Shown piece by piece: positions 10,041 to 20,245 of a stretch of 64,000 bases of DNA. The number at the start of each line of letters is the position of its first letter. The first letter of the stretch is position 1. Origin of the DNA: Cordilura impudica (taxonomy: Eukaryota > Arthropoda > Insecta > Diptera > Scathophagidae); NCBI GenBank assembly GCA_963682025.1, contig OY821521.1, forward strand, positions 95,836,051 through 95,900,050, in the 5' to 3' direction. The notes beneath the pieces are model-generated. The model ran no database searches. It saw only the letters and a program-made list of their open reading frames with translations, and was not told the origin of the DNA. The translations under genes and the position numbers were made by a program.

Positions 10041-11518
10041 TTAAGATCGTTGAGTAAATCTTCCTCTGCGTAATCTGTTGTTATGGAATTATTTTTCTCG
10101 GTTTCGAGATCATCAGGTGAATGCTCGAACATTTCAAGTCCGCTGTTGGTAAATTCCTTATAATATTCGTCCATTTCTGTTATCCCCCCAACTGCGCCTT
10201 CTTCTAGGGCATATTCACAATCTAGTGGAACCTGGTCTAATTGCCGATGAGTTGCCTCATTGTTGGTTACCACATGAAAATTCCTTTGGAGTTTGTTGAT
10301 TGGACCTTGAAATGAGCCCCCAGCTGGTCTCTTAAAAACTTGGTTAACTGGTGGTCTGTTCATATAATTAATGTGCCTTGATTGGATAGATCTATCCACG
10401 TCCATAGGTTCTACACTAGGAGTTGGTTTTTGAAAATTCGGTGTTGAATATTGGGGTTTACTATATTGGTTCGAAAAACCGATTTGGTTTCCTTGATTAA
10501 ATTGTGGTCTTGGGCTAAAATTTTGATAACCGGTTGGTCTAAAAATTATATTACGGGTATAATTTGGGTTATAGTTTGGTATAGGACCATTACGGGGTGG
10601 CAATGGTGGTCTGTTATTTGTCATACCACCAACGTAAGCGAGCTCAGGAAAGAATTTCTGTCGACTTCCAAAAAATGAATTGGTTACTCCAATTCTATCT
10701 TTCTGGATATTACCTCTAGATATTTGTCCATGAGCGTAATTCATACGAAATGTCATATTATCCAATTTTAAACAAATATGTAATGCTTCGGGCAAAGAAG
10801 TTGGTTCACGCACGCTAAGCAAACGTGGAAGATCACCATTTAAACCTCTAACAAATGTATCCAGGGCTTTATCCCTGTAAGTATTTGTCATTGAGCGAAG
10901 GCTTCCTTCGTCTAGATTTAAACATGATACTTTATCAAGTATCAGCGAAAGATGTTGATAGACAGCTTGATAAAATTCGGTTATACTCCTATTGCTCTGA
11001 CACAAAACTGTCATTTGGTATTCTAAAGTGCCGATATCTCTCTTATCGGAATAGTGCATCATTAGACATTTCTTCATTCGAGGCCAATCTAAGGGTGTTC
11101 TATACGATTCTAATGCAGTATCTGCATCGCCAGTAATTTTCGTCCTTATAGTATGTAAAATTGCATAATATCGTCCTGTTCCCTTAAGGCTGGAGTAAAG
11201 GTCTAACACTCTGTCGACGGATTTTCGCCAGGAGTTGAACTCACCTGGTTTTCCAGAAAATTCCCTAAGTGATTTTATTATGTCTGGGACTTTGTCTAAT
11301 TCTCCTAATTCTGTCGTAACTGCACCTATGGGTTGGTCAAAACCCTCGTCTGAGAGATAATCTGAAGGCGTTTTCAAAGCTTCGTTAATTATTTCAATAA
11401 TCTGGTTCCTCTGAATTTCATTTAGTCCAGTTACGTTTCTGGCTGTTGTCCCACTTGTAGACACTGACAGTGTCCTACTCAGTCTGTCCGAGAGTTGTTC
11501 AATTGTTTCGTCAGGCAT
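10028..11518 (-). CDS. gag: Errantivirus Gag polyprotein
   Basis: A 496-codon intact frame beginning at the first ATG after the leader. It would form the capsid and bind genomic RNA. The N-terminal half contains the conserved capsid-like stretch with FSGKPGEFNSW, IRTKITGDAD and HYSDKRDIGTLEYQM, followed by ITEFYQAVYQHLS. The C-terminal third is Asn/Pro/Gln-rich with VEPMDVDRS, a sequence type common in errantivirus Gag. I see no CCHC zinc knuckle, as in other members of the group. The stop at 10030-10028 lies directly after the T-run used for frameshifting into pol. Confidence 0.92.
   Translation of the reverse strand: MPDETIEQLSDRLSRTLSVSTSGTTARNVTGLNEIQRNQIIEIINEALKTPSDYLSDEGFDQPIGAVTTELGELDKVPDIIKSLREFSGKPGEFNSWRKSVDRVLDLYSSLKGTGRYYAILHTIRTKITGDADTALESYRTPLDWPRMKKCLMMHYSDKRDIGTLEYQMTVLCQSNRSITEFYQAVYQHLSLILDKVSCLNLDEGSLRSMTNTYRDKALDTFVRGLNGDLPRLLSVREPTSLPEALHICLKLDNMTFRMNYAHGQISRGNIQKDRIGVTNSFFGSRQKFFPELAYVGGMTNNRPPLPPRNGPIPNYNPNYTRNIIFRPTGYQNFSPRPQFNQGNQIGFSNQYSKPQYSTPNFQKPTPSVEPMDVDRSIQSRHINYMNRPPVNQVFKRPAGGSFQGPINKLQRNFHVVTNNEATHRQLDQVPLDCEYALEEGAVGGITEMDEYYKEFTNSGLEMFEHSPDDLETEKNNSITTDYAEEDLLNDLNFFG
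10034..10040 (-). promoter_or_regulatory. -1 ribosomal frameshift slippery heptamer between gag and pol
   Basis: Seven A on the plus strand give T TTT TTT on the element strand in the gag reading frame, one codon before the gag stop. The pol frame is shifted by -1 and opens just upstream, at a stop ending at 10041. This matches the X XXY YYZ rule for -1 slippage. I did not test for a downstream pseudoknot. Confidence 0.75.
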
Positions 11519-12696
11519 TTTGTTTCAAGGAGAAAATTGGATTGTTAAATTTGAAAATCAGGTCTTATTATTTTTATTATTTTTTTTAAATACACTGAAC
11601 AATTTTTACGTAAAATTTTTTAAAGGATTAAAATTTAATTTTGTTAACAAAAAAAATACAGTAGAAATTTGGATTGTTAAAGTAAATTTAAAAATCAGGT
11701 CTTATTATTTTCAAAAAAAAAAAAAAATACAACTAGGACTTTATACGCAAATTTTTAGAGGTTAAAATTTAATTATTATTATCAAAAATAGAATGAAAAA
11801 AATTCTTTTTAGAGGATTGAAATTTTAATTTGGTCACTATTTTCTTTTCTTCTCTTATTTTTTAAAATTATATTTTATATAAAATTATTCTTACGTTAAT
11901 AACAGCATCTCGTACTTTGATGATTACTGGAGCTTACTCTGGTAGTGTTCAGCTTTCTCGTACTTCGATGATTAGTTGATGAATTTTCAGCTATTATTTT
12001 AATTAGTTTTTTCTTTCTAGTCTTTAAAAAAAGAATTTTTGTTTTAATTTGGTGTCTTTTGAAAAAATTTTATTTTGTTTAATATTATAAATTATTTTTA
12101 TTGTTCACTTATATAAAATTATTTTAGTGCTTGGTTAATAGTATTTTTTATTTTTACTTTTAATTTGGAGTTCACTTTTTTATTATTTTTCTTTAGTAGT
12201 TGCTAATTTTCTAATTTTTTTATAATAGTTAGTTTTTTTTTCACAATATTTATTAAATGTTTTTTCTTTTTATTAAAAAAAAAATTGTTTTTTTTTTTTT
12301 CTTTATTTTTAAAGTTTTCTTAAAAAAAAAATTTATCTATTTTTCTTTTTGCTACAGTCACTGTTTCCACTTAAGTTTTTCTTTATTTATTTTGTTTTAG
12401 GTATTTATTTAATTTTCACTTTTCTTTAATTAAAAATTTTACTGTCACTTATTATTTTTAAATTCGAAAATATTTATTTTAGTTACTATTATTTATTATT
12501 TTTACTGTTCATTCATTTGGAAAATTTTTCTTATTTTGTAAAACTTATAATTACTTCACTACGCGAATTTTACAACGCGTGCTTACCGAGCTGCGACTTA
12601 ACGTACGCTCCCTTTTGTCCTTTTGAACTACTAGGGCACTTGGTAAGGCTTGACTTTTTTTTTTTTTGAATGTACCGGAGGACCTTTATCCTGCAG
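11519..12696 (-). other. Errantivirus 5' leader
   Basis: About 1.2 kb between the primer-binding site and gag, extremely A/T-rich with long T and A runs. It has two near-identical short stretches around 11530-11575 and 11660-11710. It presumably carries packaging signals and the env splice donor. I could not place either with confidence. Confidence 0.6.
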
Positions 12697-12714
12697 GTCC
12701 CTGCTCGGGCGCCA
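12697..12714 (-). other. tRNA primer-binding site
   Basis: On the element strand TGGCGCCCGAGCAGGGAC begins at the last base of the 5' LTR. It is complementary to the 3' end of a tRNA-Lys(UUU)-type molecule, with one base differing from the usual sequence I recall. Priming by tRNA-Lys is typical of the gypsy branch. Confidence 0.8.
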
Positions 12715-13235
12715 ATTAAATTCTTTTAGGAATTTTAGTTTAAAAAAATTAATTGTTGTGCGCTGATGGCGACACAACAACCGTCTTTATTTGTAATTCA
12801 AAATAAAAAGCAATGATTTTCTTAAAACTACCCTAATTTATAATAACAGGTTTGCTGATCACGCCATTCATTCGCGCTGTTGTCATTCTGCCGCTCGTGC
12901 AATGCTGTTCAATGTTGTTGGTGTGAATTTACTACCTTGCAGAATTTCTGTGTTGCGCGTGCAATGGTGTTATTGTAAAATGAGCTGCTTTATTCGTTGG
13001 CATGTGCAATGCCGTTCAATATTGTTGGTGGGAAAATACTACCTTGCAGAATTACTGTATTTTGGTAATCGCGCCGGATGCGCGTGCAACGGTATTGTTG
13101 TGAAATAACTGTTTGTTTGTTTTGCAGAAGACGCAACGTCAGCTTGAGAACTAATTTTGGTATTTTTTAATGTGTGTTGTTGTTGTTAGCGAAATATTTA
13201 TTTTAAATGTATTTTAAATGTATTTTGTGTTAACT
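12714..13235 (-). repeat. 5' LTR of the errantivirus (522 bp)
   Basis: Matches the LTR at 4824-5334 throughout, except that the 11-bp unit TTTTAAATGTA occurs twice in tandem at 13201-13222 (U3 edge). The LTR acts as promoter for the element transcript. I did not identify a clear core-promoter motif. Confidence 0.95.
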
Positions 13236-14050
13236 TATATATATCGGGATCTGTCCTGTCCTGTAGTCTTATCTCAGACCAAGTTTTTCCTGTTTCGTTA
13301 ATTTCGGATTCTAGTTGCCATCCAGGTGTTAGCGGGTCTACTTCTTCTTCTGCAGCCTTGAGGATTCCAGTCAATTGCCATCTTTGATATATCATCATGG
13401 GGACTTCTCAAAATATGGCCAACCAAGCTCCATTTCCTCTTTGCAATTTCCACGAGAATTGGTGTTTCGCCTGTTCTTTGCCAGAGATCTCGGCCAGAAT
13501 GTTCGCAACATTTTCCGCAAGCAACGGTTAATAAAAACTTGCAGGGATTGTATGTCAGTTGCAGTAGAGTCCCAGGACTCACATCCATATAACAGGGCAG
13601 AGCGAACATTTGTGGAGAAACGGTGGAGCTTAGTTTTTGTGTGTATTTATGTTGACTTCCATACTCTTTTTAATGCACCAAATGACTGTTTTCCCTTTCT
13701 TATGCGGTATACAATATCATCACGTGAGCCGCCTGTAGTGGATATAATACTTCCTAAGTAGCAAAAAGATTGCACATCCTCGAGCTCTATGTTGTTGACT
13801 CTGAACTTGGAGAGATTAGTTGTGTTGATACGTAGAACTTTAATTTTGTCGAAGTTAATATGAAGACCAACACCAGATGCTAGCTGATATATCTGTACCA
13901 ATTTGGCTGTTATGTCGGTAAAGTTATGTGTGAATAACAGCGGAGATAGGATACATTCCTGCCGTACCTCTGTGCCTACACCAATCGGCTTGCCTAACAT
14001 GCATTCATGCAGTACTCGGCCTGTTGAGTTGCCATACAAAGCTCTCAATT
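13236..14050 (-). pseudogene. APE-type LINE fragment: RT palm/thumb and C-terminal region
   Basis: Minus-strand frames give EVRQECILSPLLF (RT motif 4), LGSIISTTGGSRDDIVYRIR and FGALKRVW. After a break they give RKWSLVGHILR, AIDWNPQG and RPANTW. The same motif order appears in the LINEs at 31.15 and 33.45 kb, so this is the same family. The YADD box region is lost or degraded and frames are broken at several points. The 3' end abuts the errantivirus target site in an AT-repeat tract. Confidence 0.75.
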
Positions 14051-14224
14051 AGCTCAGGTTGAATTCCCTTGTACCGAAGTGCGTGTCAAATTGCCTGATG
14101 GTGGATAGTAACAAGATTGAATCAATTAAAAAAAAAATAAGAATATTCTCAAAACTACCAATGTATTAAATGAAATTTAAATCAACCATATATAGTGTAA
14201 TGGGCTAGTAGTCTACACTAATCA

Positions 14225-15370
14225 TACTTTTTGGGAATCTGTATTAAGTTAAGACGTTTCTTTAATTTTTCCTCAACATCAACGCCTTCGAATTTCTTCT
14301 TACCTCACAAACCGCGCACACAATCCGTGTACGTAAATAGCAAGTCATCTGAACCTTTAAATCTTTTAAAAGGTGTGCAGCAAGGATCAATATTGTTCAC
14401 AATTTATATCAACGATTTACCAGATTATCTTTCTTATTGTAAGATACACATGGACGCTGACGATGTACAACTCTTTCTGCGCACCCCAATTCGGTAGATA
14501 AATGAAAATATAAATAAAATTAACTAACTTTAATAAATTGTACCGATGGGCATCAGCAAATGCATTAATTCTGTTAATACGCTATCGAAATGCAAATTTT
14601 GAGTTTGGGAATGAAATAGTTATCAACGGCGAGAGAATTGGCTTTGTTTCTACAACAAAAAATCTTTGTGTAACTTTTAATAACACTCTAACTTGGTCGA
14701 ACCACATTATTCAGACTGTTGTTTAAACTTACATGAAGCTGAGAACTCTATGGCACACTCAATCTTTCACTCCCTTAAATATAAGAATACTTCTAGCGAA
14801 AACTTATTTAATTCCCGGATTTTATATGGGTGCGAACTTTTTGCAAGGTGCGATTCTCGTAAGAAAGGCAAACTTAATGTTTTATTTAACAGAATAATAA
14901 GATATGTTTTTAGACTAAGAAGGTCTTCTGCTGGAACTTCTTCCTTTTTTCAAATCCACTTTATTAAAAAATCCAGTTCGCCAGATCAAATCGAGGAAAA
15001 AAATTAATTCTACCTCGTCATCGTTATTTGGAATATGCTTCCAAAATCTCAGCAACTTAACAGCAACGCTTCAAATTATTTCCTTTTGAATATTTTGCAT
15101 AATAATTTTATTAATTAATTTAATTTACTTATATTTTTAGTTTTTGTTGTAATCTTGTATTGTTTTCTTGGTTATTCTTTAACATTTTTCTTAAATATTT
15201 TCTGTATTTTATTTTTGTAATTAAATATGTATGTATTATGTTAAGCCAAAGTATAACTAACAATTGTCATGCTTTAGCGTAATTATTCCTGTACTGTAAT
15301 TATAAGATTTATTCTTGTTGTACAGGAAAGCAAATAAATAAATAAATACTTTAAAAATAAATAAATAAAG
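14225..15370 (+). pseudogene. CR1/Jockey-like LINE 3' end with TAAA tail
   Basis: Plus-strand fragments SEPLNLLKGVQQGSILF, IYINDLPDYL and DADDVQLFL (degenerate YADD box), then RWASANAL and GFVSTTKNLCVTFNNTLTWSNHI, match the RT palm and thumb of Jockey/CR1-type elements. Stops follow. The element ends in a (TAAA)n tail at 15333-15368, typical of Jockey-like 3' ends. The 5' portion is missing. Confidence 0.7.
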
Positions 15371-15424
15371 AGAAGATATATTTAAATTTAGCTGAACCTA
15401 ACGCATTTGATTTTTCTAGTGAAA

Positions 15425-16258
15425 TTTAATGAAAAAGTTCTTCTCGATCAATGAATGCATCTAAGGAAAAACAAAGATCTTAAAAATCATCAAAATTAGG
15501 TAACAACAGATTCAACAGATGAATTATATGTGACAAGAAAGTAGTTGTTTAAAATAACTATATCACATTGATCGAAAGAATTTGATTTATTTTGGCGCAG
15601 CTTTTTAAGGACTTTCCACATTTCTGTAGAGGTACAATTGTTAAATTTGCTTAACATGCTTTACCCTTTTTCGATGCTTGCAGTAAGTTATCCAACAATC
15701 GTTGGTCATGTTTTTTTTATAAGCTTTTAAAATACAATCTCTAATACCCCTAGCAATTTTTACTTCGGCTATGTTACCTAAGTTAGTACCATTATATAAA
15801 CGTTTAGTCCTGACGGGCACAGCAGAATGGAGATTGCGCTAGTTTTGTCAATTGAAGAAATGCATTGTTAATGGTAATAGTGTTCTCGAGCAAAGTTCAG
15901 TTGATGGATTCAAAGTCCTTATATTCAATAACTTGTTCTTACATACGAACAGGGATATCAATACAAACATACATATATAAAAGGGTGAAGTATAGGAGAA
16001 GGAACGAAGATATCACTTACTAATGTATAATCAATTAGTGCGGAGGAGCCGTATTGCTTACCAAAGAGTATGGACATAGAATTGTGATCATGGGATAAAT
16101 TAGTACTTAGACATTAGTCCCTAACTAAACCAGAGTTTAACCAATCATATAACATCTATTAAGGTTTAGCAATACCAGAATCAACTTCAATAAAAAGAAA
16201 AAAGTTTGCGGTTGGTTATTCTTTTAACTACTTTAGTCTTAATTCCCTGCCACCAGCG
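15425..16258 (-). pseudogene. Jockey-like LINE, endonuclease-to-RT linker region, left part
   Basis: Minus-strand fragments EYKDFESIN, LLENTITINNAFLQLT and AYKKNMTNDCWITYCKHRKRVKHVK fit the variable linker between the APE endonuclease and RT of Jockey-like ORF2. The matching endonuclease piece lies at 20102-20245, across the Transib insertion, with one CAGCG on each side. The remnant has stops and lacks RT motifs in this window. Confidence 0.45.
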
Positions 16259-16297
16259 CACAGTGGCGCCATTTGAGTTTTTTCGTTGCAAAAATCA
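16259..16297 (+). repeat. Transib A left terminal inverted repeat, RSS-like
   Basis: Heptamer CACAGTG at 16259-16265, a spacer of 23 nt, then CAAAAATCA. The heptamer equals the consensus V(D)J heptamer, and the A-rich nonamer resembles ACAAAAACC. Beyond the heptamer and nonamer only GCG and TTG are clearly shared with the right end. Confidence 0.85.
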
Positions 16298-16470
16298 TAT
16301 CTTTTGAACCGAATTTAAACAGTTTAAACAGCATATGATAGATAACTGTTCAGCCTATGAAATGAGCGTTTGGAAAGGGTGATATGCTTTGTAGGGGCCT
16401 ACTTATGGGTTATCAAAGTTCAAATTTGTAGAAAAATCAATGTTATGGTAACTAAAAAAAATTATGTTTA

Positions 16471-16841
16471 AATGGTGCGTGGTAGAGAAGAAGAAAGCAT
16501 ATATTTCAAAAATTCATAACTGCACTGTATTCTTAATCGGACCGGTTTCTGGCATTTCAGCCTTCATCAGCGATTTATTGAACATTGTGATAATTGTTAT
16601 GTTTTAATTGAATAGGTTGTTTCTATATGAAAATTTTTTCTACTTAGGGCGGCCGTGAGGTTTTGAACCGTGAACTTCACATACACTCGTACTTGCACTT
16701 TTTGGTCGGCGCTTTAACACACTCACCTAAAGTCAGGCCTACGAGCAGTGTGGTTAGTTTTCAGTTTTCGTACCATACAGCTTTACTTTGTATTAATTTC
16801 AGAAGATACAACTCTGTCCAAACAAACAATCGTTATTTTTG
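16471..16841 (-). repeat. tRNA-like dispersed repeat, copy 1 (SINE-like)
   Basis: Same family as 27450-27821 in the opposite orientation. On the minus strand an A-box-like TAGGTGAGTGTG is followed by a B box GGTTCAAAACC (16669-16659) that fits the Pol III consensus GGTTCRANNCC. One arm of the hairpin seen in copy 2 is present at about 16768-16841. A ~60 bp segment around 16520-16580 has no counterpart in copy 2. The whole unit lies inside the 3' part of Transib A, so it either inserted there or was carried by it. Confidence 0.55.
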
Positions 16842-17112
16842 AATTTTGAATATTTTTTTTGCATTTATACTTCTAATTTCCACTATTCTCAGTTTTCGTA
16901 AGAGTTGTCATATGTGATGTACGGTTTTTGTACATACCTATATATGCACTTTACATATATTTGAGATGACGCTGTGAAGCGAAGAAAATTTTTTGTTTGT
17001 TAATTATTTTTACATTTGAGAGTGTTTTTATTTTTTTTCTTTAGGGTTTTATGTTTTAAATTATTACCCAACAAATTAAAAAAAAAATTACTTCTTTTTT
17101 AAATTTATTTTT

Positions 17113-19186
17113 TCAATTTTCTGTAAAATATTCATCACAATTCGTAAGAGAAGTTATATCTAAAAGACTAATCATTTCTAAACTATAATTTTTTTCTAAC
17201 TCTATTCGTGATTTCACATGCCGCAGGGAAGAAATAAGTGGATCGGAAGATGCTGCCAACATGTTGAAGAGGTCCTCATTTTGCCTTACCCTTGATGCTT
17301 TGAATGTGTTCTGCAATCTATATTTTTTTATAAAATTTGTTAAGAGACTCCTGTGCTTCTTCAGAAAGCTCTCCCATTGGCAAAGACTGGTACTCAATTA
17401 TATCTTTGCCATGCGCCAATATTTTATGGACGGTCGGGGTCAACTTCTTCTGTGGATACATTTCTGCTAAATGAGATGTAGTTTTCGATGCATATTCTCC
17501 ATATTTTGTAGAATTGACATTTTCTTTGCAGTTTAAAACATTCAAGATCGTTCCCAATCTTTTCACGATTTGATTGTCAATTCCAGTGATTCTAGTTACT
17601 GCCTCATCATTTTCAAAAAATCTCCTAGAAGTGTTTCCATCGTTTGAGTTACCGTATCCGTGCTTGGGACAGTCTACTTTTAGTCCAACTTGTTTAAAAA
17701 AGCATCCTGTATTTGCTTCTTTCTGATCTTTTCCTTATCCTTTATTGATGTATTTTCATCGAAGTTTTCCTCCTCTTGTGGTACGGTATACGCCAGTTTT
17801 AGCAAGAACTCCATACACCTTATCCTTGCGTGCAATGGTGATATTCCATATTCGTAATTCTACTCGTTTGTAGAATCGTTTAAATTACCAAAGTTCTTCT
17901 GACTCTTTTTGCAAATCGGGCATGACAATGTTGAGGTTGTTCCTGTCCATGGTCAGGTGGAACTCGTAATTGCATTCAATATATTTTCCTTCTCCAATTT
18001 GCAGCTTTGTAGGCTTAATCTTGCTTATTTGTTCTTCAATGTCCTTCACCGTGGTCCTTATGAGTTCTGCCGATTCCCTTCCAAACTGAAACATTATTGG
18101 TCGGCAATAATGCACTGATGACGGACGTGGATTTTTCCAGTGTAGGGAAATATCAGATTTTAGCCGCAAAGGAACAACAAATGCCATAAACATATTTCCG
18201 TCCGATATTGTAGCGTCATCGGAAGATATCCTTTGCTTATAAACGCTTTGTCCGGATGATCCATCGCAGCCCCATTTGCTGATCAATGTCAGTTTCTCAG
18301 GAAGAATTTTCACCTCATTTTCAGGAAGACTCTCCAACAACCGTTTTGCCATATGGCCCATGAGATCCTGCAGATTGGCTTTCACAGAGACTTCCGTAAA
18401 CTCCGTATGCAGTGGTCGTGAATTTATTTTGGCTTGCGTAATATGCTTGTATTCTGGTAAAACGTCAGCACCGTGTCGCATCAAGGATGCCCGTAGTATC
18501 TCATATTTTTCTTTGGAAAGTTGTAAGTCCATAAACAAGGCCAAGGCTTCTTCGGAACCATACTTTTTAATGTGTGCGTTTGAGGGCGTGGTAATGCTTT
18601 CCTTAATCCTTTTTAGTCGCAGTGGGCTTGCATCAGCAACAGATTTTGTAATCTGCGACCTAACTCTTTCACTATCCTTTGTATATTTAATAGACAGTGC
18701 GTCCGATAAATGCTTCGTGGTCAAGTCATTGGTTGCATCGGCAAGTTTCCTCTTTCTTGTGAAAATTGCACACCCCTCAATACTTTTTTTTGGCCTTCCT
18801 TTTGCTCCTCTGGTTGATTTGGTGGGTTTATCTACTGCCAATATATCCAGGATGGTGTCTTCATTAAGCCAGTCCTCGTATTTGGAGTTGAAGTTCTGAA
18901 TGGTTCGATTAGATTTCACCCATTTTGCCTTAATATTTGCATATATCAGACAAAAATTATTTTTTATAATTTCGCTTCTCTCAATATTTACGTATAAGCT
19001 ATCAAGTTGTTCTAAAGCAGCTTCCGTGAAAAACTTTGGTGTGGTTGACCTTCTAAAGAGTTCAAATAATTTTAAATTGTTCAACGCCATGTTTTCAGTA
19101 CTTAAATTCTTTAACGCCATGGTTTCAGTACTTGTTGCGCCAACTTTTAGTCGTAGACTAATCCAGGCATTATGCTTATTTTGCAA
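17113..19186 (-). pseudogene. Transib transposase (RAG1-like), copy A, frame-broken
   Basis: The first frame, 19186-17885 (433 codons), has LTLISKWGCDGSSGQS with the first catalytic Asp of the RAG1/Transib core (CDG), then CRPIMFQFGRES. The likely start is MALNNLKL rather than MQNKH, because copy B has a stop upstream of MALNNLKL. A small tandem duplication puts two MAL...NL units here. A 26-bp deletion at about 17946 (relative to copy B) shifts the frame after ...HLTM. Further on are GNSNDGNTSRRFF, GIDNQIVKRLG, LTPTVHKILAHG and LPMGELSEEAQESLNK with the expected catalytic Glu. A one-base shift then leads into YRLQNTFKASRVRQNEDLFNML and the stop at 17113. The protein would cut and join transposon ends, but this copy cannot encode it in one piece. 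Confidence 0.88.
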
Positions 19187-20057
19187 TATATAGGCTTATG
19201 CTACCATGCCTAAAAATTTACCTGTTCCCTGCATACATATGGATTTAGGCTGAATTATGCAATTTTGATATTATGCTCGTGTCTAAATAAGATTTGTGCC
19301 TACCTGGAGGGACCATAAGTCAATATTGTTCTTGACCATTTGTACTCCAAAGTAATTTTTAAGTGAGGTGCGTACCTGCGAATTTCAATGAGTAGTTTTT
19401 TGTGCATCCTGTGTCTGTAACAGAATATTGGGAGTAGACTTTGGCAGAGGCTCACAGGTAGACAACCGACTTAAAATGCAATTTTCAAACTATTAGATCA
19501 AACTACTGTCAGTAAAAACATGTAAGGGATGCACGCCATACAATTTCTGCAACCATATCTTTTTAACCTTTTTTACCTCTAGAAGCCAAACGGGCACGTA
19601 CGGGCAGATAAAACCTTTTGAATTATGTAAAGAAATAATCAAAGAACATGTTTTTGCAAATATGGCAAATATAGAAAAATATAGATTTTTATTTTATTTT
19701 CCGTCAAAGTTGAAAAATAGTGAAAAAACGGATAGTTTTTAAATAGTGATTTACCAGGAGAAACACAAAGCAAACAGTTAATTTTTTTTTATCTTATACA
19801 TTTAGTAAATACATCAATCAATACAAACAAAAAATAAGGCGATTCGTTACCTATTTTTCGTGATATTACACCTGAAATCGCAACAAATTGACTAAAAATT
19901 GTGTGTTTTTTTGAAAACCGAAAGTCGGTCAACATTGAACGGTTATATCTTCTAAACTAAAAATGTGATATTATTAAGAGTAGCATATTTGAAATCGTTG
20001 AAAAGTTTATTATAACATGGGTTTATTCAAAACTTCGTCGGCGCACATGAAAATTTT

Positions 20058-20096
20058 GATTTTTGCAACCTCGTTTGCTCTACGGTCGCCACTGTG
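20058..20096 (-). repeat. Transib A right terminal inverted repeat, RSS-like
   Basis: Read inward on the minus strand: CACAGTG, 24 nt, then CAAAAATCA. The transposase 5' end lies on this side. Confidence 0.85.
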
Positions 20097-20101
20097 CAGC
20101 G

Positions 20102-20245
20102 TGCAGAGTATCTTCACGATCCTTTGTAACAACCTAGTGATGAGTTATAGCAATGGAGCTATCAGAATTGTTAGACTTCAACCATGTTTCGGAAACCTTA
20201 ATTCATCAAATTTATAAGTTGTTAAGGAAGGCTTACGGATTTGAA
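20102..20245 (-). pseudogene. Jockey-like LINE, APE endonuclease fragment, right part
   Basis: Minus-strand SETWLKSNNSDSSIAI and KDRED resemble the ETWL and RxDR motifs of LINE apurinic endonucleases. The fragment continues across the Transib insertion into 16253 and below. It is short and lacks the other catalytic motifs. Confidence 0.45.

Larger units (their letters stand above)
4818..13241 (-). mobile_element. Complete Gypsy-type errantivirus (env-bearing LTR retrotransposon)
   Basis: The element reads right to left: 5' LTR (13235-12714), primer-binding site, leader, gag, pol, env, polypurine tract, 3' LTR (5334-4824). TATATA at 4818-4823 and at 13236-13241 is the target duplication, fitting the alternating pyrimidine-purine preference of gypsy-like elements. 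LTRs run AGTTAA...AATT, also typical of the group. Side-by-side reading shows no LTR difference except an 11-bp tandem duplication, so the insertion is young. Coding is imperfect: pol has one in-frame stop and env is split between two frames. Total length with target duplication is about 8.4 kb. Confidence 0.93.
16259..20096 (-). mobile_element. Transib DNA transposon, copy A (3.84 kb, complete ends)
   Basis: Both ends begin CACAGTGGCG reading inwards. The direct repeat CAGCG flanks the element at 16254-16258 and 20097-20101, a 5-bp GC-rich duplication of the type Transib makes. The left end has CAAAAATCA 23 nt after the heptamer, and the right end has the same sequence after 24 nt. This resembles the V(D)J recombination signal with 23-nt spacer. 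The minus-strand gene inside encodes a RAG1-like transposase but is frame-broken. The 3' noncoding part hosts a tRNA-like repeat. The TIR (CACAGTG) and a transposase of this kind are shared features of Transib and RAG1 (established knowledge). Confidence 0.92.

Noticed and set aside
18276..18899. 207-codon plus-strand frame
   Set aside because: Antisense of the Transib transposase, which has clear family motifs on the other strand. The 133-codon minus frame at 63574-63975 is the same artefact in copy B.
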